Source: Pandoraea iniqua (GTDB taxonomy: Bacteria; Pseudomonadota; Gammaproteobacteria; Burkholderiales; Burkholderiaceae). From it: a stretch of 64,000 bases of DNA. The stretch covers positions 62,001 through 126,000 of the forward strand of contig NZ_CABPSF010000003.1 in the NCBI RefSeq assembly GCF_902459685.1, in the 5' to 3' direction. This document shows, one piece after another, positions 27,784 through 36,684 of the stretch; the first letter of the stretch is position 1; each line of letters begins with the position of its first letter. The position numbers and the translations under genes were made by a program. The notes below the pieces were generated by a model. It did not search any database, was not told where the DNA came from, and saw only the letters and a program-made list of their open reading frames with translations.

Positions 27784-28437
27784 ATGACAATCCAGCTCTA
27801 CGGTTTTTGGCGATCAAATGCGGCGTTTCGCGTTCGGGTGGCGCTTGCGCTCAAGAATCTGCCGTTCGAAGAAATTGAAGTCGACATTCTGTCGGGGCGT
27901 CAGTTTGACGCTGAGTACGCGGCGGTCAATGCGGAGCACGTGGTGCCCACGTTGGTCCACGACGGCCATCGTGTGTTTCAGTCGATGGCGATCATGGAGT
28001 ACCTCGACGAGGCATACCCTGAGCCGCGATTGTTGCCGGAAGACTTGAAGGACCGGGCATATGCGCGGGCGCTGGCATCCGTGTCGATTGCGGACTCGCA
28101 TCCGTTGACGGTGCCGCGTGTTCGCAAGCATCTCGGGCAGACGTTCGGCGCTGACGGCGCGGCCATTGAGGCGTGGTGCCGGCACTGGGTGAGGGAAGGG
28201 CTGGCGACGTACGAGCGGCTGTTGAGCCAACGGCCCGCTGAACCGTTTGCACTGGGGGGCGCGCCAACCCTTGCCGATATTGGGATCGCCGGCCAGATCG
28301 CGCTGGCCCATGTGTACGACATGGACCTCATCGCGTTTCCGAAGGTCGCCGCGTTAGGGAAGCAGTGTTTCAAGCTGCCGGCGTTTGCGCAGGCGCATCC
28401 GTTCGAGCAAGCGGGGTATCGGCGCCGGGGAAGTTGA
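27784..28437 (+). CDS. Glutathione S-transferase zeta / maleylacetoacetate isomerase-like protein
   Basis: A 217-residue GST-fold protein. The thioredoxin-like domain has YGFWRSNAAFRVRVALALKN and the cis-proline region EHVVPTLVHDG with HRVFQSMAIMEYLDEAYPEP for glutathione binding; the helical domain includes PTLADIGIAGQIAL. This layout is the zeta class, which isomerises maleylacetoacetate in tyrosine breakdown. The usual RSS(C/A) catalytic serine pair reads RSNAA, so the second serine is Asn and activity may differ. No homogentisate genes are adjacent. AAAAAGGAA precedes the ATG. Confidence 0.82.
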   Translation: MTIQLYGFWRSNAAFRVRVALALKNLPFEEIEVDILSGRQFDAEYAAVNAEHVVPTLVHDGHRVFQSMAIMEYLDEAYPEPRLLPEDLKDRAYARALASVSIADSHPLTVPRVRKHLGQTFGADGAAIEAWCRHWVREGLATYERLLSQRPAEPFALGGAPTLADIGIAGQIALAHVYDMDLIAFPKVAALGKQCFKLPAFAQAHPFEQAGYRRRGS

Positions 28438-28466
28438 GGGCAGGGCGTGCGGGCGTGCGGGCGTGA

Positions 28467-29324
28467 TTATGCCGGCTGCGCCACTGCGGCCGTCGCCGGT
28501 GCGGTGGAGAAACGCTCACGCAGTTCTTCCAGACCGAGCGATGCGAGGACTTCTTCGAGGCGTTCGGCAGGACGGCGGCGCGGCAGATTCTTGTATTGCG
28601 CGATGATCAGCTCGTTCTTCATCGAGTGTTCCCAGCCGACCAATTCGGTGACCGTGACGTGGTAGCCATGGGCTTCCAGTTGCAGGCAGCGCAGCACATT
28701 GGTGATCTGGCTGCCGAACTCGCGCGTATGCAGGGGGTGGCGCCAGATTTCGGTGAGTGCGTTGCCCGCCAGTTGCTTGCCTTTGTGCTTACGCAGCACG
28801 CCGGCGACTTCGGCCTGACAGCACGGCACGAGCACGATATGGCGTGCCTGTTTGGCCAGCGCGAAACGGATGGCGTCGTCGGTGGCGGTATTGCAGGCGT
28901 GCAGTGCGGTAACGACGTCGATGGTCGACGGCAGCGCCGGTGACGTGATCGAATCGGCGACTGACAGGTTGAGGAACGACATTCCCGAGAAGCCCAGCCG
29001 TGCGGCCAAGGCTTGCGAGGTCGTGACAAGTTCCTCGCGGGTTTCGATGCCGTAGATGTGCGAGTCGTCGGCGAGCGCTTTGAAGAACAGATCGTAGAGG
29101 ATGAAACCGAGGTACGACTTGCCGGCGCCGTGGTCGGCGAGCGTCACGCGGCCTTTTTCGGTTTTGACTTCTTGCAGCAGCGGTTCGATGAACTGGAACA
29201 GGTGGTAGACCTGCTTGAGCTTGCGCCGGCTGTCCTGATTCATCTTGCCGTCACGCGTCAGGATATGGAGTTCCTTGAGCAGCTCGATAGACTGACCGGG
29301 GCGGATTTCGTGGGTATTCGACAT
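28467..29324 (-). CDS. SAM-dependent methyltransferase-like protein
   Basis: A 285-residue protein with a Rossmann methyltransferase core: VTLADHGAGKSYLGFILYDL (SAM loop), IYGIETREELV (acidic end of strand 2) and VVTALHACNTATDDAI, followed by VLVPCCQAEVAG. The LHACNTATD and PCCQ segments resemble the METTL25/GSTCD-like methyltransferase group, in which the cysteines are conserved. The substrate is unknown; it stands alone, convergent with the GST gene 29 bp away. Confidence 0.75.
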   Translation of the reverse strand: MSNTHEIRPGQSIELLKELHILTRDGKMNQDSRRKLKQVYHLFQFIEPLLQEVKTEKGRVTLADHGAGKSYLGFILYDLFFKALADDSHIYGIETREELVTTSQALAARLGFSGMSFLNLSVADSITSPALPSTIDVVTALHACNTATDDAIRFALAKQARHIVLVPCCQAEVAGVLRKHKGKQLAGNALTEIWRHPLHTREFGSQITNVLRCLQLEAHGYHVTVTELVGWEHSMKNELIIAQYKNLPRRRPAERLEEVLASLGLEELRERFSTAPATAAVAQPA

Positions 29325-29454
29325 GTGCGGACTAAGTAAGCTGCGGGGACGTCAGGCGTCCTGGAAACCGACAGTTTACCGAAATTAGGGCGCGGGCCTG
29401 TGTGAGCGGCGAATTCGTGCGAGTTTTTGGCGCTCAAACCCAGATGACGGGGGC

Positions 29455-29652
29455 TCAGAAGATGTACAGGGAAAGTAGCAAGGCCGCGAGCGAGCCTAGG
29501 TAGAGACAGACCTTCAGTTTTTCCTTTCTTGCGTCGCGCTCGGACAGGACGGGAATGTACAAACCGAATCTTCTTCGTTGTTGCTGGCGTCGATAGATGT
29601 ACGCCAGACCAACGACGCATACGATGTAAAAAATACCTTCTATAGCTCGCAT
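29455..29652 (-). CDS. Small two-TM membrane protein of unknown function
   Basis: A 65-residue protein from ATG 29652, or 77 residues from 29688. Two hydrophobic segments, EGIFYIVCVVGLAYIY and VCLYLGSLAALLLSLYIF, flank a strongly basic loop (RRQQQRRR). I do not recognise it. It is the last gene before the accessory island; its interval and lower GC suggest it could belong to the variable region. The 313 bp to the next gene hold no other frame, only the left-end repeats. Confidence 0.5.
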   Translation of the reverse strand: MRAIEGIFYIVCVVGLAYIYRRQQQRRRFGLYIPVLSERDARKEKLKVCLYLGSLAALLLSLYIF

Positions 29653-29850
29653 GCCCAATCCCCGTGGTTGTTTGGATTCTCGTTTCAATGGAATCTAGCA
29701 GAGCGGGCGTTGAGCCAGCACTTCAAACACGTATTTGTTATTCGCAAACTTGGTGCCTGTTGCGGTTGTTGCGTCGCCCAAATTCATGAAATTATTGAGT
29801 GTTTTTGATTCAAGCGTTGCGGTCCGTTGCGTGCCTTAATCTATCGGGAT

Positions 29851-29885
29851 TGTTGCACGGCGAATGCTTATGGCACGCAACACCT
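29851..29885. repeat. Possible left end (attachment-like site) of the island
   Basis: TGTTGC (29851-29856) and GCAACA (29877-29882) are inverted, and ACGCAACACCT (29875-29885) is repeated exactly at 50942-50952 next to the recombinase operon, where another TGTTGC/GCAACA pair also occurs. A further 10-bp inverted repeat GTTGCGTGCC (29826-29835) and GGCACGCAAC (29872-29881) overlaps it. The 11-bp match could be part of att sites; chance cannot be excluded by eye. Confidence 0.4.
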
Positions 29886-29965
29886 AAGTGGCGCCAATGG
29901 GCGTAACTTGGGTGTGATCGCGACCGACCAAAAGCAGCCGTAGCTGCGGACACGCCTCGCAGTAT

Positions 29966-31177
29966 TCAGTACTTGTACGACCACTCATTGAGGTTGAAGT
30001 ATCCCGCGGTCTGCATGTCCTGGATGCTTTTGTGATCCTCCTTCATGATTCTCCGGATTTGGTTCAGGATCGCAGGAATGGCATAGCGCCTCCGCACCGA
30101 CTGGGGTAGCTCCGACACGACCTTAACCATCTCGTTTCCGTAGAACTTGGCGGGAAAGTCTTGTTCCGCCCGCATGATCTTCATGATTTCTGAGCCGGGT
30201 ATATGAACTGGGACGTCGTCGATGGCCAAGCTCAGGCGCGAGAGCGGCCCGGACAACAAATGTGGCGTTGGCGGCGCAAGCCGAATTTTTTCAGTATCGG
30301 GGCTTCCCAGACCAGGACTCAGTTCCCTTTCGATAACGGACCGCAGGATCTCATTCGCGTCCATACCGGACTCGTCGAGCTCCAGCATGTAGAACTTCAA
30401 GAGCTCGTTGGTGTACAACATCCGGATCAGGTCCTGGACGCGATGCTCGCGCGCCTGTGCATAACGCAACTTGCGGCGCAACTCGAGCCTGTTACTCCGG
30501 TCTTGAGTAGACGCAGGGCCTGCCGCTAGTTTTTGGAGCTGCGCGACCGTCACGTCGGTCTCGCGCTGGCGCACAATGACGCGACCAGTCGGCCACTCAT
30601 GAAAATCTTCGCCGAGTTCGGCAACGGCCAGATGCCAATCGTCCCCCGAGAGTTCGAGAGAGCCGCCACTTGTGTACCACGTCGCTAACAACGGAGAAAA
30701 CTCGCCACGCCCCCCACGAAGCGGAAAATGTTTCATCGCCACTTGATCCAATCGGGCGACTCGACGCACGATTTCAGGCCAGAACAGGATTTCCACCTCA
30801 AACTGCTTGAGCTTCTTACGTGCTTCGTTGAGTGTCCGGACGTGCTTCTGCAGCGCCTCGTCCGGGACGGCCGTTGTCAGAATGTAAAGCTCTTTCAGCG
30901 CGGGCCTAAATTTCTCGGCTTCGCTGATCTCCTGATTGACCTCCTTCCTTGTCAGAGTTTTAGCTGGCCAGCGCGACTTTTTCTTGCACTGTAGGCCTAC
31001 TGGGTAGATACCACCGCGGGCGGCAATGATGTCTACGCCGCACTGAGCCTGTCCGGCCCGCCCATGGCGAACCACTCGGGGATCACTCCACATAGCCTCC
31101 ACGAGATCGGCACACAACTCCTCGAACTGTTCCCAGGACCTCGGTGGCGGATATTCGTAATTGACAAGTTCTGACAT
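29966..31177 (-). CDS. Restriction-endonuclease-like protein, PD-(D/E)XK fold
   Basis: A 403-residue protein whose first 130 residues match the Mrr/HsdR-like nuclease fold: E20 in EQFEELCADL, D49 in QCGVDIIAARG and Q63-C-K65 in PVGLQCKKK give the E-D-QxK active site. Residues 130-400 are a helix-rich region with no motif I recognise, possibly a sensor or protein-binding part. Likely it cuts DNA. It is the last gene in the run of minus-strand defence genes, separated from the HEPN-RES gene by a transposase remnant, so it may be a separate system. AGGAGCGAAG precedes the ATG. Confidence 0.75.
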   Translation of the reverse strand: MSELVNYEYPPPRSWEQFEELCADLVEAMWSDPRVVRHGRAGQAQCGVDIIAARGGIYPVGLQCKKKSRWPAKTLTRKEVNQEISEAEKFRPALKELYILTTAVPDEALQKHVRTLNEARKKLKQFEVEILFWPEIVRRVARLDQVAMKHFPLRGGRGEFSPLLATWYTSGGSLELSGDDWHLAVAELGEDFHEWPTGRVIVRQRETDVTVAQLQKLAAGPASTQDRSNRLELRRKLRYAQAREHRVQDLIRMLYTNELLKFYMLELDESGMDANEILRSVIERELSPGLGSPDTEKIRLAPPTPHLLSGPLSRLSLAIDDVPVHIPGSEIMKIMRAEQDFPAKFYGNEMVKVVSELPQSVRRRYAIPAILNQIRRIMKEDHKSIQDMQTAGYFNLNEWSYKY

Positions 31178-31249
31178 CTTCGCTCCTATCGCGAGTGTTT
31201 ATTCCGGTTGAATTCTAAGCGACCGGCGAACCCATCTTGACGGGTGAGG

Positions 31250-31463
31250 TTTCAGCGCGTGGCAGGTGTCCAACGGTGCGGCAGCAGATCACTGATGGCG
31301 CTGGCGCGCTGTGTCGGTACCCGCCTAAGGGAGGATGGACTGCCGCTGGAATTAAGACACGTTTCGGCCTCACGCTGAAGCGCGCTCGAAGGCCTTGAGA
31401 TTGATGCCGCCCCGTCTTGAGGCGGCCGGTGTCCACTTTGAGCGTCTTGATGCGCTTGGCCAC
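31250..31463 (-). mobile_element. Degenerate transposase fragments (IS66-like C-terminal end)
   Basis: A minus-strand frame ending near 31252 reads RVPTQRASAISDLLPHRWTP, like the end of IS66-family TnpC transposases. A different frame (31463 downward) gives VAKRIKTLKVDTGRLKTGR, which looks like another broken coding piece. Frames change and no intact transposase exists, so this is decayed insertion-sequence DNA filling the 371-bp gap between the nuclease and HEPN-RES genes. Confidence 0.5.
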
Positions 31464-31548
31464 TTTGTAGCGGCCTAATCGAGCCGGACACTAATGCAGG
31501 CGAATATTCTCCGCATGAAGGGGGCTCAGAGGCTTGCATAAAGTGCGG

Positions 31549-32682
31549 TTATCGAAGTTGCGGCAGGGTTGCCCAAATCGACTTTTCGAACGTAAAGGCT
31601 ATGGAGGGAGGGCGGCCCCACCCAGGAGATTCGAGCCCCAGGTCAATTGGACCGAGAAAGAGGGCGAGATTCCAACCTTTCGGATGGACAGTGCTTCTGT
31701 ATGCGACTCCGTCGAGCGGGCCTGCCGAAAACGCATAGTCGCGCATGAATTCGGTAACTACTTGCGACGGTAGATAGTCAATATGTACCGTATGATCTCG
31801 CGCGACGGGCTTCATAATGTCCTTCGCGAAGTCGTGTAGAAATCTTATGGTGAGAGCCGGGCGACGAGCGAATTCTGAAAACATGCCGGGCACATCTGGC
31901 AGGCGTCGAAGGTCGAGAATCTTTATAGGACGAGCAGTGCGCCAGAGGCCGAGCTTTGCCGAACTCGTGCGCGTCTCCTTCAGTGCGGTGGTCTGCGACG
32001 AAGCAAGGTATAGCATCGGAATCCCAGCGGGATTCATGCGATTGCTTTGAAGAGCGAACTGGGCCGGCGGCGGACCAAAATCCGACGCCTTCACGCGTAA
32101 GCCTTTTTCAAGGTCGGAGCGCGCGCGCCAAAACCCCAGTCCGGGAGGCAACTCCTTCACAAGCTCTAACTCTTCGGTTGTGTAAGCAATGTTGCTGAGC
32201 AGTGATGTGGGGGTGAGAGAGTCACGGTCGTCTCTCCCAGTAGCATGGAAAAAGAAGCGTCGTTCGTGCTTTACTGTACGACAGAACCTTTCCCAACTGG
32301 TCCAAAGAGCTTCGTCGAGGTCGAGTGTAGCAACGTCAAAGTCACACCAAGGTTCGTCCGTCATGCTGTTCGCAAGTGCGTTGTACAACCTTCCTTTATT
32401 GTCTCTCTCGGAAGTGATGCCAATCTTGTCGAGCACGTCCCATGAGTCCCAATGCGCTCCGAGGTATCCACCTTCAGCCGAACAATATCCAAGTTGATCG
32501 ACGGCTCTACCGTAGTAGCGCCTTAGGCATCGCTCGATATGCTCAACGATTCGGTCAAACTCCGCCGTAGGAGAATCAAACTTGCAGCAGATATCGCATC
32601 CACGCGGCCCATCGTTGCTTCGTACCCATGCACGGAGATCTTGATCGGAAAAACACGAAGAGCAAACACGATTCGGGTTCAT
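31549..32682 (-). CDS. HEPN-RES protein (RES-type NAD+-degrading toxin domain)
   Basis: A 377-residue protein. The N-terminal part starts with a small Cys motif (CSSCFSDQDL, then CDICCKF) that may bind zinc, followed by a helical HEPN/RES N-terminal-type region. The C-terminal ~180 residues are a RES domain: an arginine in LGFWRARSDLEKG, the NRMNPAGIPMLYLASSQTTA segment, and a glutamate in ALKETRTS; these supply the R-E-S active site. RES toxins such as MbcT and Res consume NAD+ and arrest growth. No Xre-type antitoxin is adjacent. It lies 185 bp after the DAC-like gene on the same strand. Confidence 0.8.
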   Translation of the reverse strand: MNPNRVCSSCFSDQDLRAWVRSNDGPRGCDICCKFDSPTAEFDRIVEHIERCLRRYYGRAVDQLGYCSAEGGYLGAHWDSWDVLDKIGITSERDNKGRLYNALANSMTDEPWCDFDVATLDLDEALWTSWERFCRTVKHERRFFFHATGRDDRDSLTPTSLLSNIAYTTEELELVKELPPGLGFWRARSDLEKGLRVKASDFGPPPAQFALQSNRMNPAGIPMLYLASSQTTALKETRTSSAKLGLWRTARPIKILDLRRLPDVPGMFSEFARRPALTIRFLHDFAKDIMKPVARDHTVHIDYLPSQVVTEFMRDYAFSAGPLDGVAYRSTVHPKGWNLALFLGPIDLGLESPGWGRPPSIAFTFEKSIWATLPQLR

Positions 32683-32867
32683 AAATAAGGGCGTAAAACT
32701 TGAAGCGCTGGTTGGCCATGTTGATTGATGATCGAACTGGCGGAGTCCAGTCGAAATGTGCCGTTCGCAAGTCGGGATGCAGTGGTCAAGATTGCTCTTT
32801 CGAGCGAATAAGGATCCGAAACGACTGTGCCATAAGGCGTGAAGTGTAGTGGTCGTGGTGACTTGGT

Positions 32868-34616
32868 TCAGTCGATCAAGTAGCTGTCGTCGAACTCAGG
32901 ATCAACACTGAACGGATCGCGTAAGAAACGAATCTCGCCGACCTCCCGTGGTGCAGCGTCGAGCCGGGCAAGGGCGGCATTGATGTCGATGCACTGCTGC
33001 GGGTTAAGGTAGAACCGGTGAGAGTAAAGCCAGTTCATCGATACGTGATAGTTGTCAACCGAAGCTGCTACGAGTGCGCTGACATAGTCGTCTATCTCCT
33101 TACGGCTTTGGCGCGCTCTAACGACCGGGAACACATCGACAGTTCGGTCTTCCGACACGATGATTGCAAGCCTGCGAGCGGTTCCTGAGCGGACGTAGCG
33201 AACTGCCGAGTTGAAGCGAGATCCCCTTGATGGCGTGCATTGGTCGTTCGCAAGACCATCGAGAATGACACCGATCGCGTGGCAGTAGCCCTGTGGATCT
33301 ATAAGAATTGAACCGTCAATAGCGCTTGCTTGTAGGAGAAGCTCGACGGACAACGCTACAGGCTGAATGCTTGTGCCTTGAGCATCTAACCGTAGAGCTT
33401 CTGACTCCGCGTCTTCCGCGATCACTATCATGCTTCCCATCTTCTGATGCGCAGCGGCGTTGAAGAGTTGCCAGAAGCGCGTACGTGTCGCTTCCGTTGA
33501 CGTGGGAAACATGCGAGCCAAGTTGCTGATAAATACGTCCGATTCGATGATTTCACTAGGGAGTGACGGCTCCCCGTAGAGACTTCGTAGCAGCACAAGC
33601 TCTCCTGACCGTAATTCCCAAGTGTAGTGATCAAGGAAGTCAATCGTGAAGACACTTTGATCTTCTTGGTCATGAGAAGACAGAAGGTGCCCGAGGCCGT
33701 AGACGTACTCGCTGTCTGCGACGAGCGCTGCGGAGGGGCCGGCAAGTTGCAGCACCTTCCGGGTCCACCTGGGGTCATGAATCCGCACTGGCGTTTGGAA
33801 GCGCAAAAGGTACTCAATTCCAGGGTGCTGCGAGTTTGCGAGCAGGAGACGACCTACGCCCCGAGCTCCTTCGTAAAGCAGGGATGAGATTAGATTCAAG
33901 CGGTCGAAGAGATCTGTGTACATGTACCGATCGGAGATTGCCAATCCAGGCGTATGCATGAACGCCTTGGCTGCAAGACGTACGATCTCGTCCGCCTTTC
34001 GCATCTCTCCGCGCACGCTGCGTCCGGGATCTGGGCCTTCTAGCGCGCTGGTGGCTTCATCTAACACTGTTGATAACGCTGCATGGATCAAGCTGGGATA
34101 GCCACTTCCACGGTCAAATTTATCCTTCGGCACGCGCGCTTTGAGCGGAGGGAACTTGCGGAATAACGTCTCCGGAACCTGGATTACCGGCGCAACGTAA
34201 AAGTCACCGACTGGCCGAGCTTGGCCGACGAACGAACGGACACCTTGTCTTTCGTCAAACGGAATGAGTGCGCGGCGCACCGCAGTCGTCACAGAGTCCC
34301 GGCGCATCCACTCCGGCTTGTCGCGCATGCTCGCTTCATCGCCGTAAAACATGGTCTGGAGGTGATGATTCGAGTAAATTTTTTCGACATCGCTGACAAG
34401 TTCATCAAAGAGTACCAGTGGCCACTGGCCATCCGCGGGCTCTATGCACACAGGATTCGGATTCACGTGTCCGGGCCTGCGTACGCCGACGAGTAATGCT
34501 GCCGCGTCTACTGAAATGCCTAGTCTTTTCAACACCTCTCTTGCAAGATATTCGATACTGTGTCGGAAGTGTGGCTGGTAGCCCCACATGAATAGGGAGA
34601 GTGGTTGACGAGCCAA
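32868..34616 (-). CDS. DAC-like (DisA_N-type) domain protein with altered catalytic residues
   Basis: A 582-residue protein. Residues about 390-500 align well by eye with diadenylate cyclase (DAC) domains: GSMIVIAEDAESE, a Pro-Val-x-Leu-Ser helix (VALSVELLL), DGS (434-436) for the DGA motif, GSRFNSA (465-471) for the GTRHRAA motif, and VSED (487-490). The RHR triplet is lost (RFN), so c-di-AMP synthesis is doubtful; it may bind nucleotides instead, like the DAC-related sensor domains reported in bacterial conflict systems. Residues 1-390 match nothing I recognise. It lies 76 bp downstream of the CD-NTase gene on the same strand, so a role in cyclic-nucleotide signalling is likely. Confidence 0.7.
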   Translation of the reverse strand: MARQPLSLFMWGYQPHFRHSIEYLAREVLKRLGISVDAAALLVGVRRPGHVNPNPVCIEPADGQWPLVLFDELVSDVEKIYSNHHLQTMFYGDEASMRDKPEWMRRDSVTTAVRRALIPFDERQGVRSFVGQARPVGDFYVAPVIQVPETLFRKFPPLKARVPKDKFDRGSGYPSLIHAALSTVLDEATSALEGPDPGRSVRGEMRKADEIVRLAAKAFMHTPGLAISDRYMYTDLFDRLNLISSLLYEGARGVGRLLLANSQHPGIEYLLRFQTPVRIHDPRWTRKVLQLAGPSAALVADSEYVYGLGHLLSSHDQEDQSVFTIDFLDHYTWELRSGELVLLRSLYGEPSLPSEIIESDVFISNLARMFPTSTEATRTRFWQLFNAAAHQKMGSMIVIAEDAESEALRLDAQGTSIQPVALSVELLLQASAIDGSILIDPQGYCHAIGVILDGLANDQCTPSRGSRFNSAVRYVRSGTARRLAIIVSEDRTVDVFPVVRARQSRKEIDDYVSALVAASVDNYHVSMNWLYSHRFYLNPQQCIDINAALARLDAAPREVGEIRFLRDPFSVDPEFDDSYLID

Positions 34617-34692
34617 AATGCTCCTCCATCGGATACATAGTTTGAGGACATGTCCGGCGGAGCCCGGGCAGTTTGATTTGGTGCCGTGGCTC

Positions 34693-35586
34693 CTACCACT
34701 CGTTCCAAAGTTTCACTGCCGCCTCGACGAATGCATCAGAGTTCGCTTGTGGCCAGCATGTGTGGAAGGAATCGCGTAAAAGGTAATATTGCTCGTTCGC
34801 GCAAACCAGATCGGCCTTTTTTGCTTCTTGGCGATACCAGTTCAGAACATTGGCAACGCAATTCTGATAGCTGGATGTGAACTTGTCGCTTGGTACGTTG
34901 TATAGCAAGCCTTCAATGTAGTACGAGGGAGCTACGCCGGCTTTGATCAGGCCATCGTTGACTATCTTGCTGCGTATGTTCTTGAATACGCGCACCATTG
35001 GCTTTATCCACGAGGATGAGGACTGGTGCTTCGCTGTCAAATTGGCCGAGTGCTGCAATGGGTAATTCGCGATCCTTTCGTCTTTTCCGTTAAAAAAACA
35101 GATGCCTTCTACATACGCCGAGTCGCTCGAAGAGCGAAATTTGAAGTAGCGACGAAACTGGGTGGCCACGAGAACATCGGCTTTTCTACGAGAGCCGCTC
35201 GACGAAATCGCGATGGCCTTATCACCTGGCGTCACCGCACCTTCATATTGCTTTGTGAGTGTCGACAATACATCTCGCTTGAAATTGCTATACGTGTAAG
35301 TAGCGTCGCTAAAGCTTGATTTGTACGCGGATTTTTCTTCCTCAGTCAGTCGCGTCAGGTCGCTGTGAAAGCAATCGTCGAGCCGAATGACGATGTCCAC
35401 GTCGCTTTCGCTATAGATGTTTGTATCGTTGCCATACGATCCTTGCAAGAACACCTTGAAGTTCTTGCTCGCGTATGGGGTAGTGCTAGCTTCTAGAACG
35501 CTCTTGACAGAGTGATACGTGTCGCTGGACTGGGCGATCGAACCCTGGTGTGACCACGTCTCGAGCTGCGTTTCTGGAATTGGCAT
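34693..35586 (-). CDS. CBASS CD-NTase (cGAS/DncV-like nucleotidyltransferase)
   Basis: A 297-residue nucleotidyltransferase. The polymerase-beta-like active site is complete: GS (49-50) in [18 protein letters not shown], catalytic D62 and D64, and the third carboxylate D137 in RRKADVLVA. The C-terminal helical part matches the OAS-like domain. On phage infection such enzymes make cyclic oligonucleotides that switch on an effector. It begins 13 bp after the CapV gene, so the two form a CBASS operon. The nucleotide product and clade cannot be assigned by eye. Cap2/Cap3 conjugation genes are absent, so this would be a short (type I) arrangement. Confidence 0.88.
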   Translation of the reverse strand: MPIPETQLETWSHQGSIAQSSDTYHSVKSVLEASTTPYASKNFKVFLQGSYGNDTNIYSESDVDIVIRLDDCFHSDLTRLTEEEKSAYKSSFSDATYTYSNFKRDVLSTLTKQYEGAVTPGDKAIAISSSGSRRKADVLVATQFRRYFKFRSSSDSAYVEGICFFNGKDERIANYPLQHSANLTAKHQSSSSWIKPMVRVFKNIRSKIVNDGLIKAGVAPSYYIEGLLYNVPSDKFTSSYQNCVANVLNWYRQEAKKADLVCANEQYYLLRDSFHTCWPQANSDAFVEAAVKLWNEW

Positions 35587-35599
35587 CTCCCCCCCCTGA

Positions 35600-36547
35600 T
35601 CATGTCAAGTAATCGCGAAGCTGCTCCTCTCGCGAGGCAAATGATTCTCGTCCGCGCTGAAACAGGATGTCCAGCTTCTTGACGTCGTGTTCCAGCAGAT
35701 CCGTAGCCATCTCGGGCGTGACATATGACTCGTTGATCCGGACAGTCGGTACATCGTGAAACAGAACCTGGCGCAACTGATCCATCGACTGTGTGTTGAT
35801 CTCAAGCGTCTTCTGTAGAAGCTGAACGCTGACAAGGTATTTTTTCGCCAGTCGCATCAGCAGGCTTTCTTTTGGCTGCGGGTAGATCCCCACCCCGACG
35901 CTTACGAGCCGGATGTTCTCACGCGCGCATTTGAGTGCTTGTACCGCATCGGCAAGCGCGTACAGCGTCGGGTTGTTCGCGCAGTAACCTCCATCGATGA
36001 GCTCGATGTCTTCACCCATTGAGGTTCGAACTATCGTGCGTTCGAAAAACGGGAAGGCCGAGCAAGACGCCTTGACAGCGTCCGCGATGCTTACGCCGAA
36101 GCCTGGAACGAAGGTGCCGATGCGACCGTGTGCCTGAGCAACGCTTCCCTTGAATATCATGGGCCGCTCTGTGAGCCACCTTGCTGTGACGATCCCGATG
36201 CCGGTCTTAACGTCGCTAAAGGTTGACTCACCGAAGACCTCGCTTGCTAACATCTTCAATGCTTTCGATCGAGCATGTGCTGTCGTTTGCGACATCACGG
36301 TCGGCACGTGTTTGCGGTACAGGTCCAAAATGGTATCGACGCCATGGCCCAGAGCTATCAGCGACGCGATGATGGCACCGGTGCTTGTGCCGAAGACTAA
36401 ATCGAATCGTTGGTGCAACGGGCAACCAGCCATGGCCTCAATTTCCTTCAGTACACCCAAGGTGTAGAAGCCCTTAGCACCACCGCCGTCCAGAGCCAAC
36501 ACGCGAATTGGTGGTGGCGTGCTTTGCTTATCGCGAAATTCTGACAT
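35600..36547 (-). CDS. capV: CapV-type patatin-like phospholipase, CBASS effector
   Basis: A 315-residue patatin. The oxyanion loop [12 protein letters not shown] (20-31), nucleophile S55 in FGTSTGAII and catalytic D185 in [11 protein letters not shown] are all present. CapV enzymes are activated by the cyclic dinucleotide made by the partner CD-NTase and degrade the inner membrane, killing the infected cell. I chose ATG 36547 behind GGGGGAG; a longer frame to 36661 adds a basic leader without support. It is the first gene of the CBASS operon, followed closely by the CD-NTase. Confidence 0.9.
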   Translation of the reverse strand: MSEFRDKQSTPPPIRVLALDGGGAKGFYTLGVLKEIEAMAGCPLHQRFDLVFGTSTGAIIASLIALGHGVDTILDLYRKHVPTVMSQTTAHARSKALKMLASEVFGESTFSDVKTGIGIVTARWLTERPMIFKGSVAQAHGRIGTFVPGFGVSIADAVKASCSAFPFFERTIVRTSMGEDIELIDGGYCANNPTLYALADAVQALKCARENIRLVSVGVGIYPQPKESLLMRLAKKYLVSVQLLQKTLEINTQSMDQLRQVLFHDVPTVRINESYVTPEMATDLLEHDVKKLDILFQRGRESFASREEQLRDYLT

Positions 36548-36684
36548 CCCGGTGGCTCCCCCTTGTGGCACGTTGATACTGCTTTTGGCGGGCGATATCA
36601 TGGGCCGATCGCGGATCTGACTGGCAGAGGCAGGTCGCTGAGAGCGGAACGTATCGGGCATTTTTCGCGACCTGCCATGTGGCC

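Noticed and set aside
29966-31177. Type I or IV restriction-modification system
   Set aside because: No methyltransferase or specificity gene is adjacent; the nuclease stands alone, so only a nuclease-fold call is made.
32868-34616. Active c-di-AMP synthase
   Set aside because: The RHR triplet needed for ATP binding is replaced (RFN) and DGA is DGS, so catalytic activity is not claimed.
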